From Flavobacterium sp. ALJ2 (GTDB lineage: Bacteria; Bacteroidota; Bacteroidia; Flavobacteriales; Flavobacteriaceae): a stretch of 64,000 nucleotides of DNA. Location: contig NZ_JADNRC010000002.1 of assembly GCF_015594725.1 (NCBI RefSeq), positions 124,001 through 188,000 of the forward strand. Reading direction: 5' to 3'. The notes under the pieces were generated by a model, which was not told where the DNA came from, did no database searches, and saw only the letters and a list, made by a program, of their open reading frames with translations. Both the position numbers and the translations under genes were made by a program. How positions within the stretch are numbered: the stretch's first letter is position 1; each line of letters starts with the position of its first letter. Shown here in pieces: positions 7,713 to 14,910 of the stretch.

Positions 7713-8777
7713 TTAAAAATTAGGTCCAGGTTCTGCAGCTTCTTCCAAATTGTTTGTTTGTTGAACAGATTGTTCAAAATTCTGTTCCGATGTTTCTTGT
7801 TGATAAGTAACACCTGCAATTTCTAAAGCTTTATCATCAACAATTTCAGCATCTTCAAAATCTAAAGGCTCTTTATTTGCGTTAGCATCAATTTGATTTT
7901 GAATGATCGAATCATTCATTTCATTTTCCTTTTGAAGAATAGCAAGATAATTATCATCGATTTTTTTACTATCAATAGTAATAGCATTGTAAGCGTTTCT
8001 TGAAATAGTTTTGATGGCCATTTCTTCAAACCATCCGTCAATTTTTTCAGTTCCAACTTTCTTCTTGTTTTCCCAAATGTCCTTTTCACCGCCCCAAAAC
8101 TCAGCAGAAGCATACTTTGGTTTTCTTTTTTCGATGTCTTTTAAAGAGAAAACTTTGATCTTATTCTTTTCTGGGTTCTCCTTAAATTCATGGTACCAGA
8201 AACCTCCAACAACATCGCCTCTATTGAAGTCATTTGTAATTTCTAAGCTGTACGATTCAACAGGATTATTTTTATCCTTTTTAAATTGTTTGAACTTATC
8301 TGTTGAATAAACCAATTCATAAACTACATCAGAAGGAACTTCTAAACCATATTTTTTGGCTTTGATTTCCATTCCCCGATATCCAATAAGAAACCCCATA
8401 TCAAACTTATTGTTTGCAGTATTCTTATAAGGAACGATACTAATATGATTTGGCTGAGTTGGATCCAACTCAACACTTGAATAAGCAATTACATCAATTG
8501 CCAATTTCGCCATGTTTACATTTTCCCATGTAAAAGCTAAAGCATCTCGATATTGTTCTGTTTTTGCCAACCTCTTTTTCTCGTTATCTTTTAAAGTTTG
8601 ATCAACCTTAATAAAATAGTTTTGGCATAATTTCTTCTGAAAAGGAGTCAATGTAACAGCTCCGTTATTTGATGAAAACTCCTTCATCACAGCATTTGTG
8701 AATCTTTCACTTTGCGATGGCTGTGTAGTTGCCAAAGTTGCTTTCGGAGTTTCTGCAGTTTTAATTTCTGTGCTCAT
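7713..8777 (-). CDS. recT: RecT-family single-strand annealing recombinase
   Basis: A 354-residue protein of the RecT family. Family features in order: a central domain with SVELDPTQPNHISIVPYKN, GFLIGYRGMEIKAKKYG, VYELVYSTDKF, and an FWYHEF strand, then GWFEEMAIKTISRNAYN. The C-terminal about 70 residues after residue 285 are acidic and Gln/Asn-rich, as usual for RecT. It anneals complementary single strands in phage recombination and repair. It lies in the leftward early operon, 1 bp downstream of a 68-residue ORF and 2 bp upstream of the MBL-fold gene. No obvious truncation. Confidence 0.9.
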   Translation of the reverse strand: MSTEIKTAETPKATLATTQPSQSERFTNAVMKEFSSNNGAVTLTPFQKKLCQNYFIKVDQTLKDNEKKRLAKTEQYRDALAFTWENVNMAKLAIDVIAYSSVELDPTQPNHISIVPYKNTANNKFDMGFLIGYRGMEIKAKKYGLEVPSDVVYELVYSTDKFKQFKKDKNNPVESYSLEITNDFNRGDVVGGFWYHEFKENPEKNKIKVFSLKDIEKRKPKYASAEFWGGEKDIWENKKKVGTEKIDGWFEEMAIKTISRNAYNAITIDSKKIDDNYLAILQKENEMNDSIIQNQIDANANKEPLDFEDAEIVDDKALEIAGVTYQQETSEQNFEQSVQQTNNLEEAAEPGPNF

Positions 8778-8778
8778 T

Positions 8779-8985
8779 TTATTGTTTTTTTAATTTGTAC
8801 ATTATATCTCTAGCCTCTTGTGCGAGTATGCTTCCTGACGTTAAAATATCTTCTTTGTTTTTATCAATAGAATTAAAAGCGTTTATTAAAACTTGTCTTT
8901 GATAAGTCATTTCCTGAATTTTAGCATCTAACATTCTAGATGTTTCATCTAAATCTTTTCTTTGTTGTTGAAGAGGTAAACTCAT
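8779..8985 (-). CDS. Small coiled-coil phage protein
   Basis: A 68-residue, mostly helical protein with Leu/Ile/Met at heptad-like positions (LDETSRMLDAKIQEM) and a basic end (MYKLKKQ). I do not recognise it. It overlaps the previous gene by one base and ends 1 bp before recT, so it belongs to the recombination operon. It could be a bundle or oligomerisation accessory, but its function is unknown. Confidence 0.55.
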   Translation of the reverse strand: MSLPLQQQRKDLDETSRMLDAKIQEMTYQRQVLINAFNSIDKNKEDILTSGSILAQEARDIMYKLKKQ

Positions 8986-9194
8986 TACATTTCTATTATT
9001 AATTGATTACTTTGAAGTTTTGAACATCTCACTATTTTTAAGTCGAAGGCTTCAGACTGGATTTCTTTTTTGGTGTTTTGATTATGTGGACAATTGGCTG
9101 TACAATCAAAGCTTCCAATTTTAACTCCGATGTTTTCCTTACAGTTTTCAGTAAGTATTCCATCGGAGTTTCTTTTGACTCTATAGTCAGTCAT
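8985..9194 (-). CDS. Small Cys-containing phage protein
   Basis: A 69-residue protein, not recognised. It has four Cys: one in ENCKEN, two in FDCTANCPH, and one in VRCSK. With the nearby His this could be a small zinc site, though the spacing is not a standard ribbon. It shares one base with each neighbour (TAATG-type overlaps), so it is translationally coupled between the SbcC-like gene and the coiled-coil gene. Confidence 0.55.
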   Translation of the reverse strand: MTDYRVKRNSDGILTENCKENIGVKIGSFDCTANCPHNQNTKKEIQSEAFDLKIVRCSKLQSNQLIIEM

Positions 9195-11200
9195 TATGCT
9201 ACACGTAATGATTTATCATGTTCACTTACTACCAATCTGATTAATTGACTTTCAGTTTCCATGATATCATGAATGGATTCAGCACCATCAATAAAAATTG
9301 GAGCCGACACTTGGTAGAATTTTGAAAGGGTAGAAATGATATCTATTCCAGCATTTATTTTTGATGCTGTATTGGCATCAGCAAATGGAACACCGTTCAC
9401 ATATATTTCACAAGCTGGATTTTCACCACCATTAACTTGATCTTCAAACATTTTAAATTTTACAATCTTGAATTTAGAATTGACATTTTCTTCAATGGCT
9501 GTCATCTTATCTTTTTCGAAACGTTCTATTAAGAATTGTGTTTTTTCAACGCCAGCAATCTCTTGAGCTAATTTTGTCTCTTCATTTTTTAAAGCAGTAA
9601 TTCTTTCGTTAACTGCAATGATTTGCGCTTCATTTCGGAGCATTGTTTTGATACCTTCAATGTCATCAGATAGACCTTTTTTATCTGATTTTAGTTGTTC
9701 ATCATCAACTTTAGGAACTTCTTTAATTGTTTTTTCAACTGTTTCTAATTCTACTTTTTTAGAATTGTAAACAGTATTTTCAATTAGCATTTGATTGTAA
9801 ATAGCTACTGTGTCAACTGGAGTAACATTTTCAGCTTTAGAAACTTCATTTTTAATATCAGCTTCAAGTATTTCAATCTCAGATTTTAAATTTGTAATTA
9901 AAGTTTCTCCTTTGAGAACTCTTGTTTTTAAAGTTGCTAATTCCGTTTCAAGATTCGTCTTTTGAGTTGCCAATAACCCTCCTTGTCTATTTATTTCTGC
10001 AAGACTTTCTTGTTTTTTAGTCTTGAAATTCGTTGACATTTCAATCTTTTTAGACTCAATATCTGATTCCTCAAAAGCACGTTGACAAGTTGGACAACAA
10101 AAAGAATTTTCTTCAATTTTTAATTCTTTTGCATTTTCATTTGTCCATTCAGTGCGTTTAGTTTCAATCGTAGTACCCAAAGCAACTAAATCTGATTCTT
10201 TGCCAGTTACCAAACCTTTTAATGTTACTAAACCATTTTCAGCTGTTGTAAGTTCTCCTTTCTTATTTCCTAAACTTGTCTTCAAATTATCCAAAACTGA
10301 AGTATCTATTTTGGTAGAATTATTTGCTTTGGTTTTTGTATCACCTTCAATTGTTGAAATTTCAGATCTCAAATTTGAAGCTGTTCTTTTTGCTTTTTCA
10401 TTTGCATCTAAAATTGCATCTAAGCCAGCTGATTTGTTTAAAATAGCTTCATCAATAGCTGCTACTTCCTTTTCCTTAGCACTCAGTAAATTTTTAAGAT
10501 TTTGAAAGTCGTAAGCTTGCGGTTTTGTTTTTGAAACCTCATCAATTCTAGTAGGAATCAATTTAATATCATCCTTTGATTTTTTTACACTTGCTTTAAT
10601 TTGCTTTAAGTAATCTTCCATTGTTTTACCTTGAGTAAGATTTGCAACTAAAGCTTCGTATTCCGGATTCCCAGAAGCAATTTCTGCATCTGTAAACTCA
10701 CCTGCCATTTGAGTAATAATAGTTCTACGATCTGGCCATTTCATAGAATTAAGCGCATAAGGATTCGTTATTAGCTTGAAAATGGTTTCGTCCATAATCG
10801 TATAAACCTTTGCTTGAAAGTCTTTTTGATTCATTGGAACCTCATTATAATAATAGACTGTTTCGTTTCCAGTATATTCAGCTATTTCCTCACCTTTTTT
10901 CTTTTGCCACTTTTCTTTATAAATCTTTTTTAAAGTGATCTGATCTCCATTAACTTCTAACATTCCTTCAACCTCATGGTCTTGGCGATTAAGCGAAGTA
11001 TCAACAGTATTTTTAATACTAAATTCCTTTTTTTCCTCAGCATTTTTTCCAAACAATAGCCATAAAAAAGCGTCATAAACTGTTGACTTTCCTGTTCCAT
11101 TTGCTCCAAAAACGTCTGTATTGTGCTGGAAGTTTACTTTTAATTTTATGATTCCTTTAAAATTTGTTAGGATTAAACCTTTGATTTCTATTTTTTTCAT
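9194..11200 (-). CDS. SbcC/Rad50-like AAA ATPase (phage)
   Basis: A 668-residue SMC-type ATPase. The Walker A is FGANGTGKST (about residue 33), followed by the FLWLLFGKN helix typical of SbcC/RecF. Long coiled coils run on both sides of a central Cys pair, CCPTCQ (about residue 367), that resembles the Rad50 zinc hook. The ABC signature is atypical, read as KINAGIDII near residue 614, and the Walker B region is PIFIDGAESI. No SbcD (Mre11-type) nuclease partner is visible in this window. It is immediately upstream of the genes leading to recT, so it probably feeds recombination; its nuclease partner may be the MBL-fold protein (inference). Confidence 0.8.
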   Translation of the reverse strand: MKKIEIKGLILTNFKGIIKLKVNFQHNTDVFGANGTGKSTVYDAFLWLLFGKNAEEKKEFSIKNTVDTSLNRQDHEVEGMLEVNGDQITLKKIYKEKWQKKKGEEIAEYTGNETVYYYNEVPMNQKDFQAKVYTIMDETIFKLITNPYALNSMKWPDRRTIITQMAGEFTDAEIASGNPEYEALVANLTQGKTMEDYLKQIKASVKKSKDDIKLIPTRIDEVSKTKPQAYDFQNLKNLLSAKEKEVAAIDEAILNKSAGLDAILDANEKAKRTASNLRSEISTIEGDTKTKANNSTKIDTSVLDNLKTSLGNKKGELTTAENGLVTLKGLVTGKESDLVALGTTIETKRTEWTNENAKELKIEENSFCCPTCQRAFEESDIESKKIEMSTNFKTKKQESLAEINRQGGLLATQKTNLETELATLKTRVLKGETLITNLKSEIEILEADIKNEVSKAENVTPVDTVAIYNQMLIENTVYNSKKVELETVEKTIKEVPKVDDEQLKSDKKGLSDDIEGIKTMLRNEAQIIAVNERITALKNEETKLAQEIAGVEKTQFLIERFEKDKMTAIEENVNSKFKIVKFKMFEDQVNGGENPACEIYVNGVPFADANTASKINAGIDIISTLSKFYQVSAPIFIDGAESIHDIMETESQLIRLVVSEHDKSLRVA

Positions 11201-11206
11201 TTCGAT

Positions 11207-11422
11207 TTACTTTAAAATTATATTGTGATTTTTTTCTTTGAATCGTTTACTAAACCTTTTGAAATGGTTTATGATTATTTCTCTACACTCGGCATCAGAA
11301 ATAATTGAAGTTTTTGTTTTTGTTTTTGCAGGTTTATCAGCAACATTCAACATTGCTAAAAGTCTTTTCCTTTCTTCAGGAGAAAGAACCTCAACTACAT
11401 TGAACGCGGTCTCAGCAATCAT
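11207..11422 (-). CDS. Small phage protein of unknown function
   Basis: A 71-residue, helical, basic protein. It has a Glu/Arg-rich start (VEVLSPEERKRLLAML), a Lys/Thr linker (AKTKTKT), and a basic C-terminus with HFKRFSKRFKEKNH. Not recognised. It overlaps the upstream ORF by one base and lies 6 bp before the SbcC-like gene. Confidence 0.5.
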   Translation of the reverse strand: MIAETAFNVVEVLSPEERKRLLAMLNVADKPAKTKTKTSIISDAECREIIINHFKRFSKRFKEKNHNIILK

Positions 11423-11637
11423 TAATTAAAAGGTGGGTAATCATGATTTTGATGATCTTTGAACATCTCATCAAATTGTGGGACCTGAAACTTCCAAGCC
11501 AATGCCAGAATGTTTTCACTTTCTAAAGCATCATCTATACTTTTATCAAATGCTATTTTCAAACATTTTCCTAAGAGTAATTTTGTTTTACTATCTGATA
11601 AAGTAGTATTGTAAAATCTTTGTACTAAATTTGTCAT
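11422..11637 (-). CDS. Small phage protein of unknown function
   Basis: A 71-residue protein without recognisable motifs: an amphipathic first helix around LVQRFYNTTLSDSKTKLLLG, then acidic and aromatic residues in DEMFKDHQNHDYPPF near the end. It is the first of the recombination genes after the gap at 11638-11811 and shares one base with the next gene. Real because of operon packing, function unknown. Confidence 0.5.
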   Translation of the reverse strand: MTNLVQRFYNTTLSDSKTKLLLGKCLKIAFDKSIDDALESENILALAWKFQVPQFDEMFKDHQNHDYPPFN

Positions 11638-11657
11638 CTTGATTTTTTTTAGTGCCT

Positions 11658-11710
11658 GCCCGGGCGTTAGAATTTATTGACTGGCCACTTTTTGCGAAGT
11701 GGCTTTTTTT
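11658..11710 (+). terminator. Terminator-like hairpin with GC-rich palindrome
   Basis: A 7-bp stem, GCCACTT (11684-11690) with AAGTGGC (11697-11703), followed by seven T on the plus strand, has the form of a plus-strand terminator. All genes nearby run on the minus strand, where it would sit in the leader of the 11422-11637 gene. Next to it, at 11658-11665, is the perfect palindrome GCCCGGGC, very GC-rich for this genome. Confidence 0.45.
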
Positions 11711-11717
11711 ATACTAA

Positions 11718-11825
11718 TCAAAAATTGATCTTGTCGATTATGATTTTTATTAAGTTGATAAAACCTAATACAATGATTAGAAATACTAAAAATAGAAGTA
11801 TGTTCTCGATATTAAGTAACTGCAT
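11718..11825 (-). CDS. Possible 34-residue single-TM phage peptide
   Basis: A short ORF reading MQLLNIENILLFLVFL then IIVLGFINLIKIIIDKINF. It is almost wholly hydrophobic after residue 8, a single membrane-spanning peptide with a Lys/Asp-tipped end. The ATG at 11825 lies inside the end of the upstream HTH gene (14 bp overlap), which fits translational coupling. Such peptides are common in phage early regions (superinfection or lysis accessory), but AT-rich DNA gives such ORFs by chance, so this is uncertain. Confidence 0.35.
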   Translation of the reverse strand: MQLLNIENILLFLVFLIIVLGFINLIKIIIDKINF

Positions 11826-12063
11826 TTTCTTCTTCCTTTTCTGCTATTAATAATTCCTCTTTTTCTTTGCCAGTATGTTCTGATATAATTTTCAAAATAA
11901 ACGGAAGACTGAATTTTGTAGATTTTCGAACAGCTGCTCCATAAACAGAATCTTTTTCAATATTTGAAGCTTTAGCTATTTTGTCACGTAACGGAATGTC
12001 GTTACGGATGACATTGTAGATCTCATCTTTTAATTTTCTCTTCTTTAAGTTTCGTTTTTTCAT
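11812..12063 (-). CDS. Cro-like small HTH protein
   Basis: An 83-residue protein. After a basic start (MKKRNLKKRKLKDEI) the rest has the order of a helix-turn-helix: DKIAKASNIEKDSVYGAAVRK, in which SNIEKDS is the turn and VYGAAVRK the recognition-like helix, then a hydrophobic helix (LPFILKIISEHTG). The acidic tail is short. Its position, leftward, just after the first early gene and facing the CI-like repressor gene at 12726, is where a Cro or early regulator sits. I infer it competes with the repressor at the operators near 12643; not shown by sequence. Confidence 0.5.
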   Translation of the reverse strand: MKKRNLKKRKLKDEIYNVIRNDIPLRDKIAKASNIEKDSVYGAAVRKSTKFSLPFILKIISEHTGKEKEELLIAEKEEENAVT

Positions 12064-12085
12064 TTCTAAAATTTTATGTTTATTA

Positions 12086-12367
12086 TTAATCCCCAGAATA
12101 TCTTCCTATTCCATAATATGCTGATGCTCCATTATTTTCGGCAACTAAATGACTTCTCCAGTCATACGTAATTGTTTCAATAACTTGCCAAAGTTTTTTA
12201 GCATCTTGTTTTTTCTTTTGGAAACTTTTTGTCAATGGAATTTTGTTATAAGCTTTTACAAGCACTTCTCTTTTAGACAATTTCCACGCTTCAATTAAAG
12301 CTTGTGAAAAAGTCATTTGGAATTTTCTAAATAACTCCCATGCCTTAGTAAATATTGATTTTCTCAT
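12086..12367 (-). CDS. First gene of the leftward early operon, unknown
   Basis: A 93-residue protein with the N-terminal FTKAWELFRKFQMTFSQALIEAWKLSK helix pair (residues about 5-32), a basic middle, and a Gly/Tyr/Asn-rich end (ENNGASAYYGIGRY). I believe this type is frequent in Bacteroidota phages and mobile elements but I cannot name a function. It is the first gene after the divergent promoter region and is probably transcribed from the minus-strand TATGTTTG element at 12635-12642. Confidence 0.55.
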   Translation of the reverse strand: MRKSIFTKAWELFRKFQMTFSQALIEAWKLSKREVLVKAYNKIPLTKSFQKKKQDAKKLWQVIETITYDWRSHLVAENNGASAYYGIGRYSGD

Positions 12368-12725
12368 TTTTCAGTATTTTAATTTTGTGCCGTTGTCGCT
12401 TCGATGCTACGACTTACTCGCAACGGCTTAATTATTAAAAAAAAACATTACACCCGTATCGTACCCACGTTTTAAGTTATGTTAAAGGAGTTCCACCTAT
12501 TAAAGTTCTTACTCGAAGAATTTATTTTCACATTGCTCCGCTCGTTATTCAGACGTGTCTTATTTTCATTTTACGGTTTTCAGTATTTCAAAGAACTTTT
12601 TTTGAGTACATTTGCCGTTGTCATTTGTACAGAGCAAACATACGAACAAATGTTCGATTTATAAAACTAAAAGTGAACAAATTTTCCATTAATGTTCTTA
12701 TTTACAACTATTCTAAATAAACAAA
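12368..12725. promoter_or_regulatory. Divergent immunity region between early operon and repressor
   Basis: 358 bp without a convincing gene. It holds a perfect TAnnTTTG element on the plus strand (TACATTTG, 12607-12614) and one on the minus strand (TATGTTTG, read from 12642 to 12635), which face away from each other and would drive the repressor and the early operon. Between and beside them lie the palindrome at 12643-12656 and the half-sites at 12675-12697. Nearer the early operon is a 7-bp inverted repeat GCCGTTG/CAACGGC (12389-12395 and 12421-12427). Confidence 0.6.
12643..12656. promoter_or_regulatory. Operator-like palindrome CGAACA-AA-TGTTCG
   Basis: Perfect 6-bp arms with a 2-bp spacer. 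It abuts the minus-strand -7 element (12635-12642) on its upstream side and lies about 30 bp downstream of the plus-strand -7 element (12607-12614). A looser pair of the same half-sites, GAACA (12675-12679) and TGTTC (12693-12697), follows. Likely target of the CI-like repressor or the Cro-like protein. Confidence 0.5.
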
Positions 12726-13433
12726 ATGAACTTTTATAATAACTTAACGAGTATAAAAAAAGAGCGAAAGCTTACTAATGCAGACATAGGCAGCATTATA
12801 GGCATGTCTGGTGATGCATTTCGAATGGCAGTAAAGAGGGAGAGTTTATCAGATCTAGAGATAAAAGAAATAGAAAAATTTTTCGCTTCAGGAACGAACA
12901 ACAAGAAAAAAAATGATGTTGAAGTTGCCAATAATGATGATGAGATAGAGATTTTTATAAATAAGAATGGTATTAAATTTTACGAATATCCTGATGGATC
13001 AACCAAAATAGAAGTGATTAAAATACCTTTCGATGCCTATGCTTCATATCTTGAAGCTTTTAATGATGAAGAAAAATTACATTCAGAATTCAGTACAGCA
13101 ACTTTTACAGTTGATAAAGTTGCAAAAGGAAACTATTTAGCATTTAACATTAAGAATGACAGCATGAATGGAGGAGGTATAAAAGATACTCCAAGTGGTG
13201 CTGAAGTATTAGCTAGAGAAGTTGGTAGACATTTATGGAAGGATGGATTTCACACTCCAGAATATGGTTTTATATTAATGACAAAAAATGCTATTTACCA
13301 CAAAGACATTAAAGACTATAACAACGAGACAGGGTTGTTGACTTTATCCTCAAGGAACAAATCAGAAGAAGATTTTCAAATAAGCATAAATGATGTTTAC
13401 AGAATTTTCAATGTAATAAAACGAACATTTTAA
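12726..13433 (+). CDS. CI-like phage repressor (HTH plus S24/LexA-like domain)
   Basis: A 235-residue protein. The N-terminus (residues 1-50) is a helix-turn-helix with NADIGSIIGMSGDAFRMAV. The linker is Asn/Asp/Lys-rich. The C-terminus (about 100-235) has beta-rich segments with NIKNDSMNGGG, where S would be the LexA-type nucleophile, and FILMTKNAIYHKDI, whose Lys could be the base. This is the layout of temperate-phage repressors that cleave themselves after DNA damage. No clear Ala-Gly cleavage bond is evident, so autocleavage is not assured. It is transcribed rightward away from the early operon and heads the lysogeny group. Confidence 0.75.
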   Translation: MNFYNNLTSIKKERKLTNADIGSIIGMSGDAFRMAVKRESLSDLEIKEIEKFFASGTNNKKKNDVEVANNDDEIEIFINKNGIKFYEYPDGSTKIEVIKIPFDAYASYLEAFNDEEKLHSEFSTATFTVDKVAKGNYLAFNIKNDSMNGGGIKDTPSGAEVLAREVGRHLWKDGFHTPEYGFILMTKNAIYHKDIKDYNNETGLLTLSSRNKSEEDFQISINDVYRIFNVIKRTF

Positions 13434-13458
13434 AAACAATTAATTAAATAAATTAACT

Positions 13459-13725
13459 ATGAGTAATAAATCAATCCAAGTTACAGGATGGATAATATTA
13501 ATGGCAGGTTTAGCCTTATTAATACATTCGCAATTTATGGAAACATCCGTAATGTCAGATTATGGAAGTCCAGATGCGTATGGAATTTCAGCAGCTCCTC
13601 AAAAAATTAGTAATATTGGACTAATTGCCGATAAACTAAATTTTACTATTTTAGGAGGTATTTTACTTATTGTGGGTTTACAATTTGCGTTAGTCCCAGA
13701 TGAAACTAAATCAGAAAAAAAATAA
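13459..13725 (+). CDS. Two-TM protein in the lysogeny operon
   Basis: An 88-residue protein with hydrophobic segments at about residues 9-25 (WIILMAGLALLIH) and 62-78 (FTILGGILLIVGLQFAL), and a polar Ser/Gly/Pro-rich loop between them. The C-terminal tail is Lys/Glu-rich. Function unknown. It lies 25 bp after the repressor and 2 bp before the lipoprotein, so it is expressed from the prophage; a lysogenic-conversion or superinfection-exclusion role is an inference. Confidence 0.55.
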   Translation: MSNKSIQVTGWIILMAGLALLIHSQFMETSVMSDYGSPDAYGISAAPQKISNIGLIADKLNFTILGGILLIVGLQFALVPDETKSEKK

Positions 13726-13727
13726 CT

Positions 13728-14462
13728 ATGAAGAAAATTATCTACCTATTTATTGCAATTATAAGCCTATCATGTACAAAAGAAGTTGATATTGAAGAGC
13801 CTGTTAATAAAGCAGGATTAAAACTAATTAAAGAAGTTGAGACAAATTTAATCACTAATAAAACTCAAACGAAAAACTACTTTTATTCAGGAGATATTTT
13901 GACAAAAACAGAAGAAATCGAAAGTAATGGTGATGTTTTTAAAAATGAATATCATTATGAAAATGGCAAAGTTGAAAGTATAAGTTATTTTGAAAATGGA
14001 GAGGCAGACGGTACAAAATATTTCTATTATTCTGATGGGCATATTAAAAATAGTATTTATCTGAACGATGAAGAATTATTTTGGAGAAACACATTTGATA
14101 ATTTAACAGGAATGTCTAAATCAATATCTGGAAAATTAATTTCTCAAACAATATATAAGCAAGAGAACACAACAATCGATGGTATTAATTCTTTTACTGA
14201 AACTATTTATAGTCCTACAAATATTATTTTACAAAAAACAAAATACGAATCTGACAAAGAAAATAATCCATATTTCGAAATGCTTCCAAGTACTTATACC
14301 GAAAGATATTTGGCTTTTTCTGTTCAAAATGTTGCAAAAAAAACGATGTTGAATGGAGATGTGTATACATATGAATACATATACAATGGACATAAACCAA
14401 CTCAAGTAATAGAGAAATTAAATGGGGTTCCGCAATCAAAAACTACGTTTGTTTATCAGTAA
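13728..14462 (+). CDS. Prophage lipoprotein with MORN/YwqK-like repeats
   Basis: A 244-residue protein with a lipobox at the end of its signal peptide (ISLSC, Cys about residue 16), so a lipid-anchored envelope protein. The body has short repeated Tyr/Gly/Asn units (YHYENGKVESISYFENG, then YFYYSDGHIKNSIY), like the MORN-type repeats of YwqK antitoxin-like and cell-surface proteins. It is translated from the lysogeny operon and overlaps the next gene by one base. Such morons often change host envelope properties. Its precise role is unknown. Confidence 0.6.
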   Translation: MKKIIYLFIAIISLSCTKEVDIEEPVNKAGLKLIKEVETNLITNKTQTKNYFYSGDILTKTEEIESNGDVFKNEYHYENGKVESISYFENGEADGTKYFYYSDGHIKNSIYLNDEELFWRNTFDNLTGMSKSISGKLISQTIYKQENTTIDGINSFTETIYSPTNIILQKTKYESDKENNPYFEMLPSTYTERYLAFSVQNVAKKTMLNGDVYTYEYIYNGHKPTQVIEKLNGVPQSKTTFVYQ

Positions 14463-14713
14463 TGAGTACTCCAGATAAAAATATTCTAAGACTAATTGAT
14501 ATCCTAATATTTCAAAAAAAAATCAATTATAGAAATGATTTTTGTGAGGAAATTGGAATTCTTAGGCAGACAGTATCAAAAATCAAAAAAGGAACTAATC
14601 ATTTCACGGTGCAGCACATTGAAATTATATGCGCAAAATATAATGTAAGTGCAAACTGGATTTTTGGCATAGATAAAAAGGTATTCAATACGCCAGATAG
14701 TATAGAGATATAA
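14462..14713 (+). CDS. Small XRE-type HTH protein
   Basis: An 83-residue protein with a full Cro/CI-type helix-turn-helix: RNDFCEEIGILRQTVSKIKKG (residues about 22-42) followed by the third helix FTVQHIEIICAKYNVSANWIFG. It shares one base with the lipoprotein gene. It is the last prophage gene before the attachment site (115 bp away). It may regulate the lysogeny operon or an adjacent gene. Confidence 0.75.
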   Translation: MSTPDKNILRLIDILIFQKKINYRNDFCEEIGILRQTVSKIKKGTNHFTVQHIEIICAKYNVSANWIFGIDKKVFNTPDSIEI

Positions 14714-14827
14714 TTTTAATAATTCACGTTCTTATCCTAACATAAATCTAAACACGTTTGTTTTAAAAGCGAGGTTTTAAAGTGCTGTAAGCCCAGTAAA
14801 TATGTTCTCATATTTCTAACATTACAA

Positions 14828-14872
14828 TTCATAACCCTGAGGTCCCGAGTTCAAATCTCGGTCTCGCTACCA
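14828..14872 (+). tRNA. Partial tRNA (3' half, CAU anticodon): presumed prophage attachment site
   Basis: The sequence runs from the anticodon loop TTCATAA (14828-14834) through a variable region, T stem-loop CCGAG-TTCAAAT-CTCGG (14845-14861), acceptor strand TCTCGCT and ACCA to 14872. There is no matching anticodon stem, D arm or 5' anticodon half upstream. This is what attR (or attL) looks like when a phage integrates in the anticodon loop of a tRNA gene and leaves the 3' half at one end. The tRNA type is read as CAU, so Met or Ile2. Confidence 0.7.
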
Positions 14873-14877
14873 AAACA

Positions 14878-14910
14878 AACCCTTAAACAACAATTGTTTA
14901 AGGGTTTTTT
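14878..14910 (+). terminator. tRNA gene terminator
   Basis: A perfect 13-bp stem AACCCTTAAACAA / TTGTTTAAGGGTT (14878-14890 and 14894-14906) with a CAA loop, followed by T residues. It lies 5 bp after the ACCA end of the partial tRNA and is its natural terminator. Confidence 0.85.

Noticed and set aside
11684..11710. Minus-strand terminator for the upstream early genes
   Set aside because: The U run follows only on the plus strand; on the minus strand the stem is preceded by A residues.
14768..14872. A complete tRNA starting at AGCGAGG (14768) that pairs with TCTCGCT
   Set aside because: The 7-base acceptor match is real but the 5' part has no D arm or anticodon stem and the whole is about 28 bases too long, so I treat only the 3' half as tRNA-derived.
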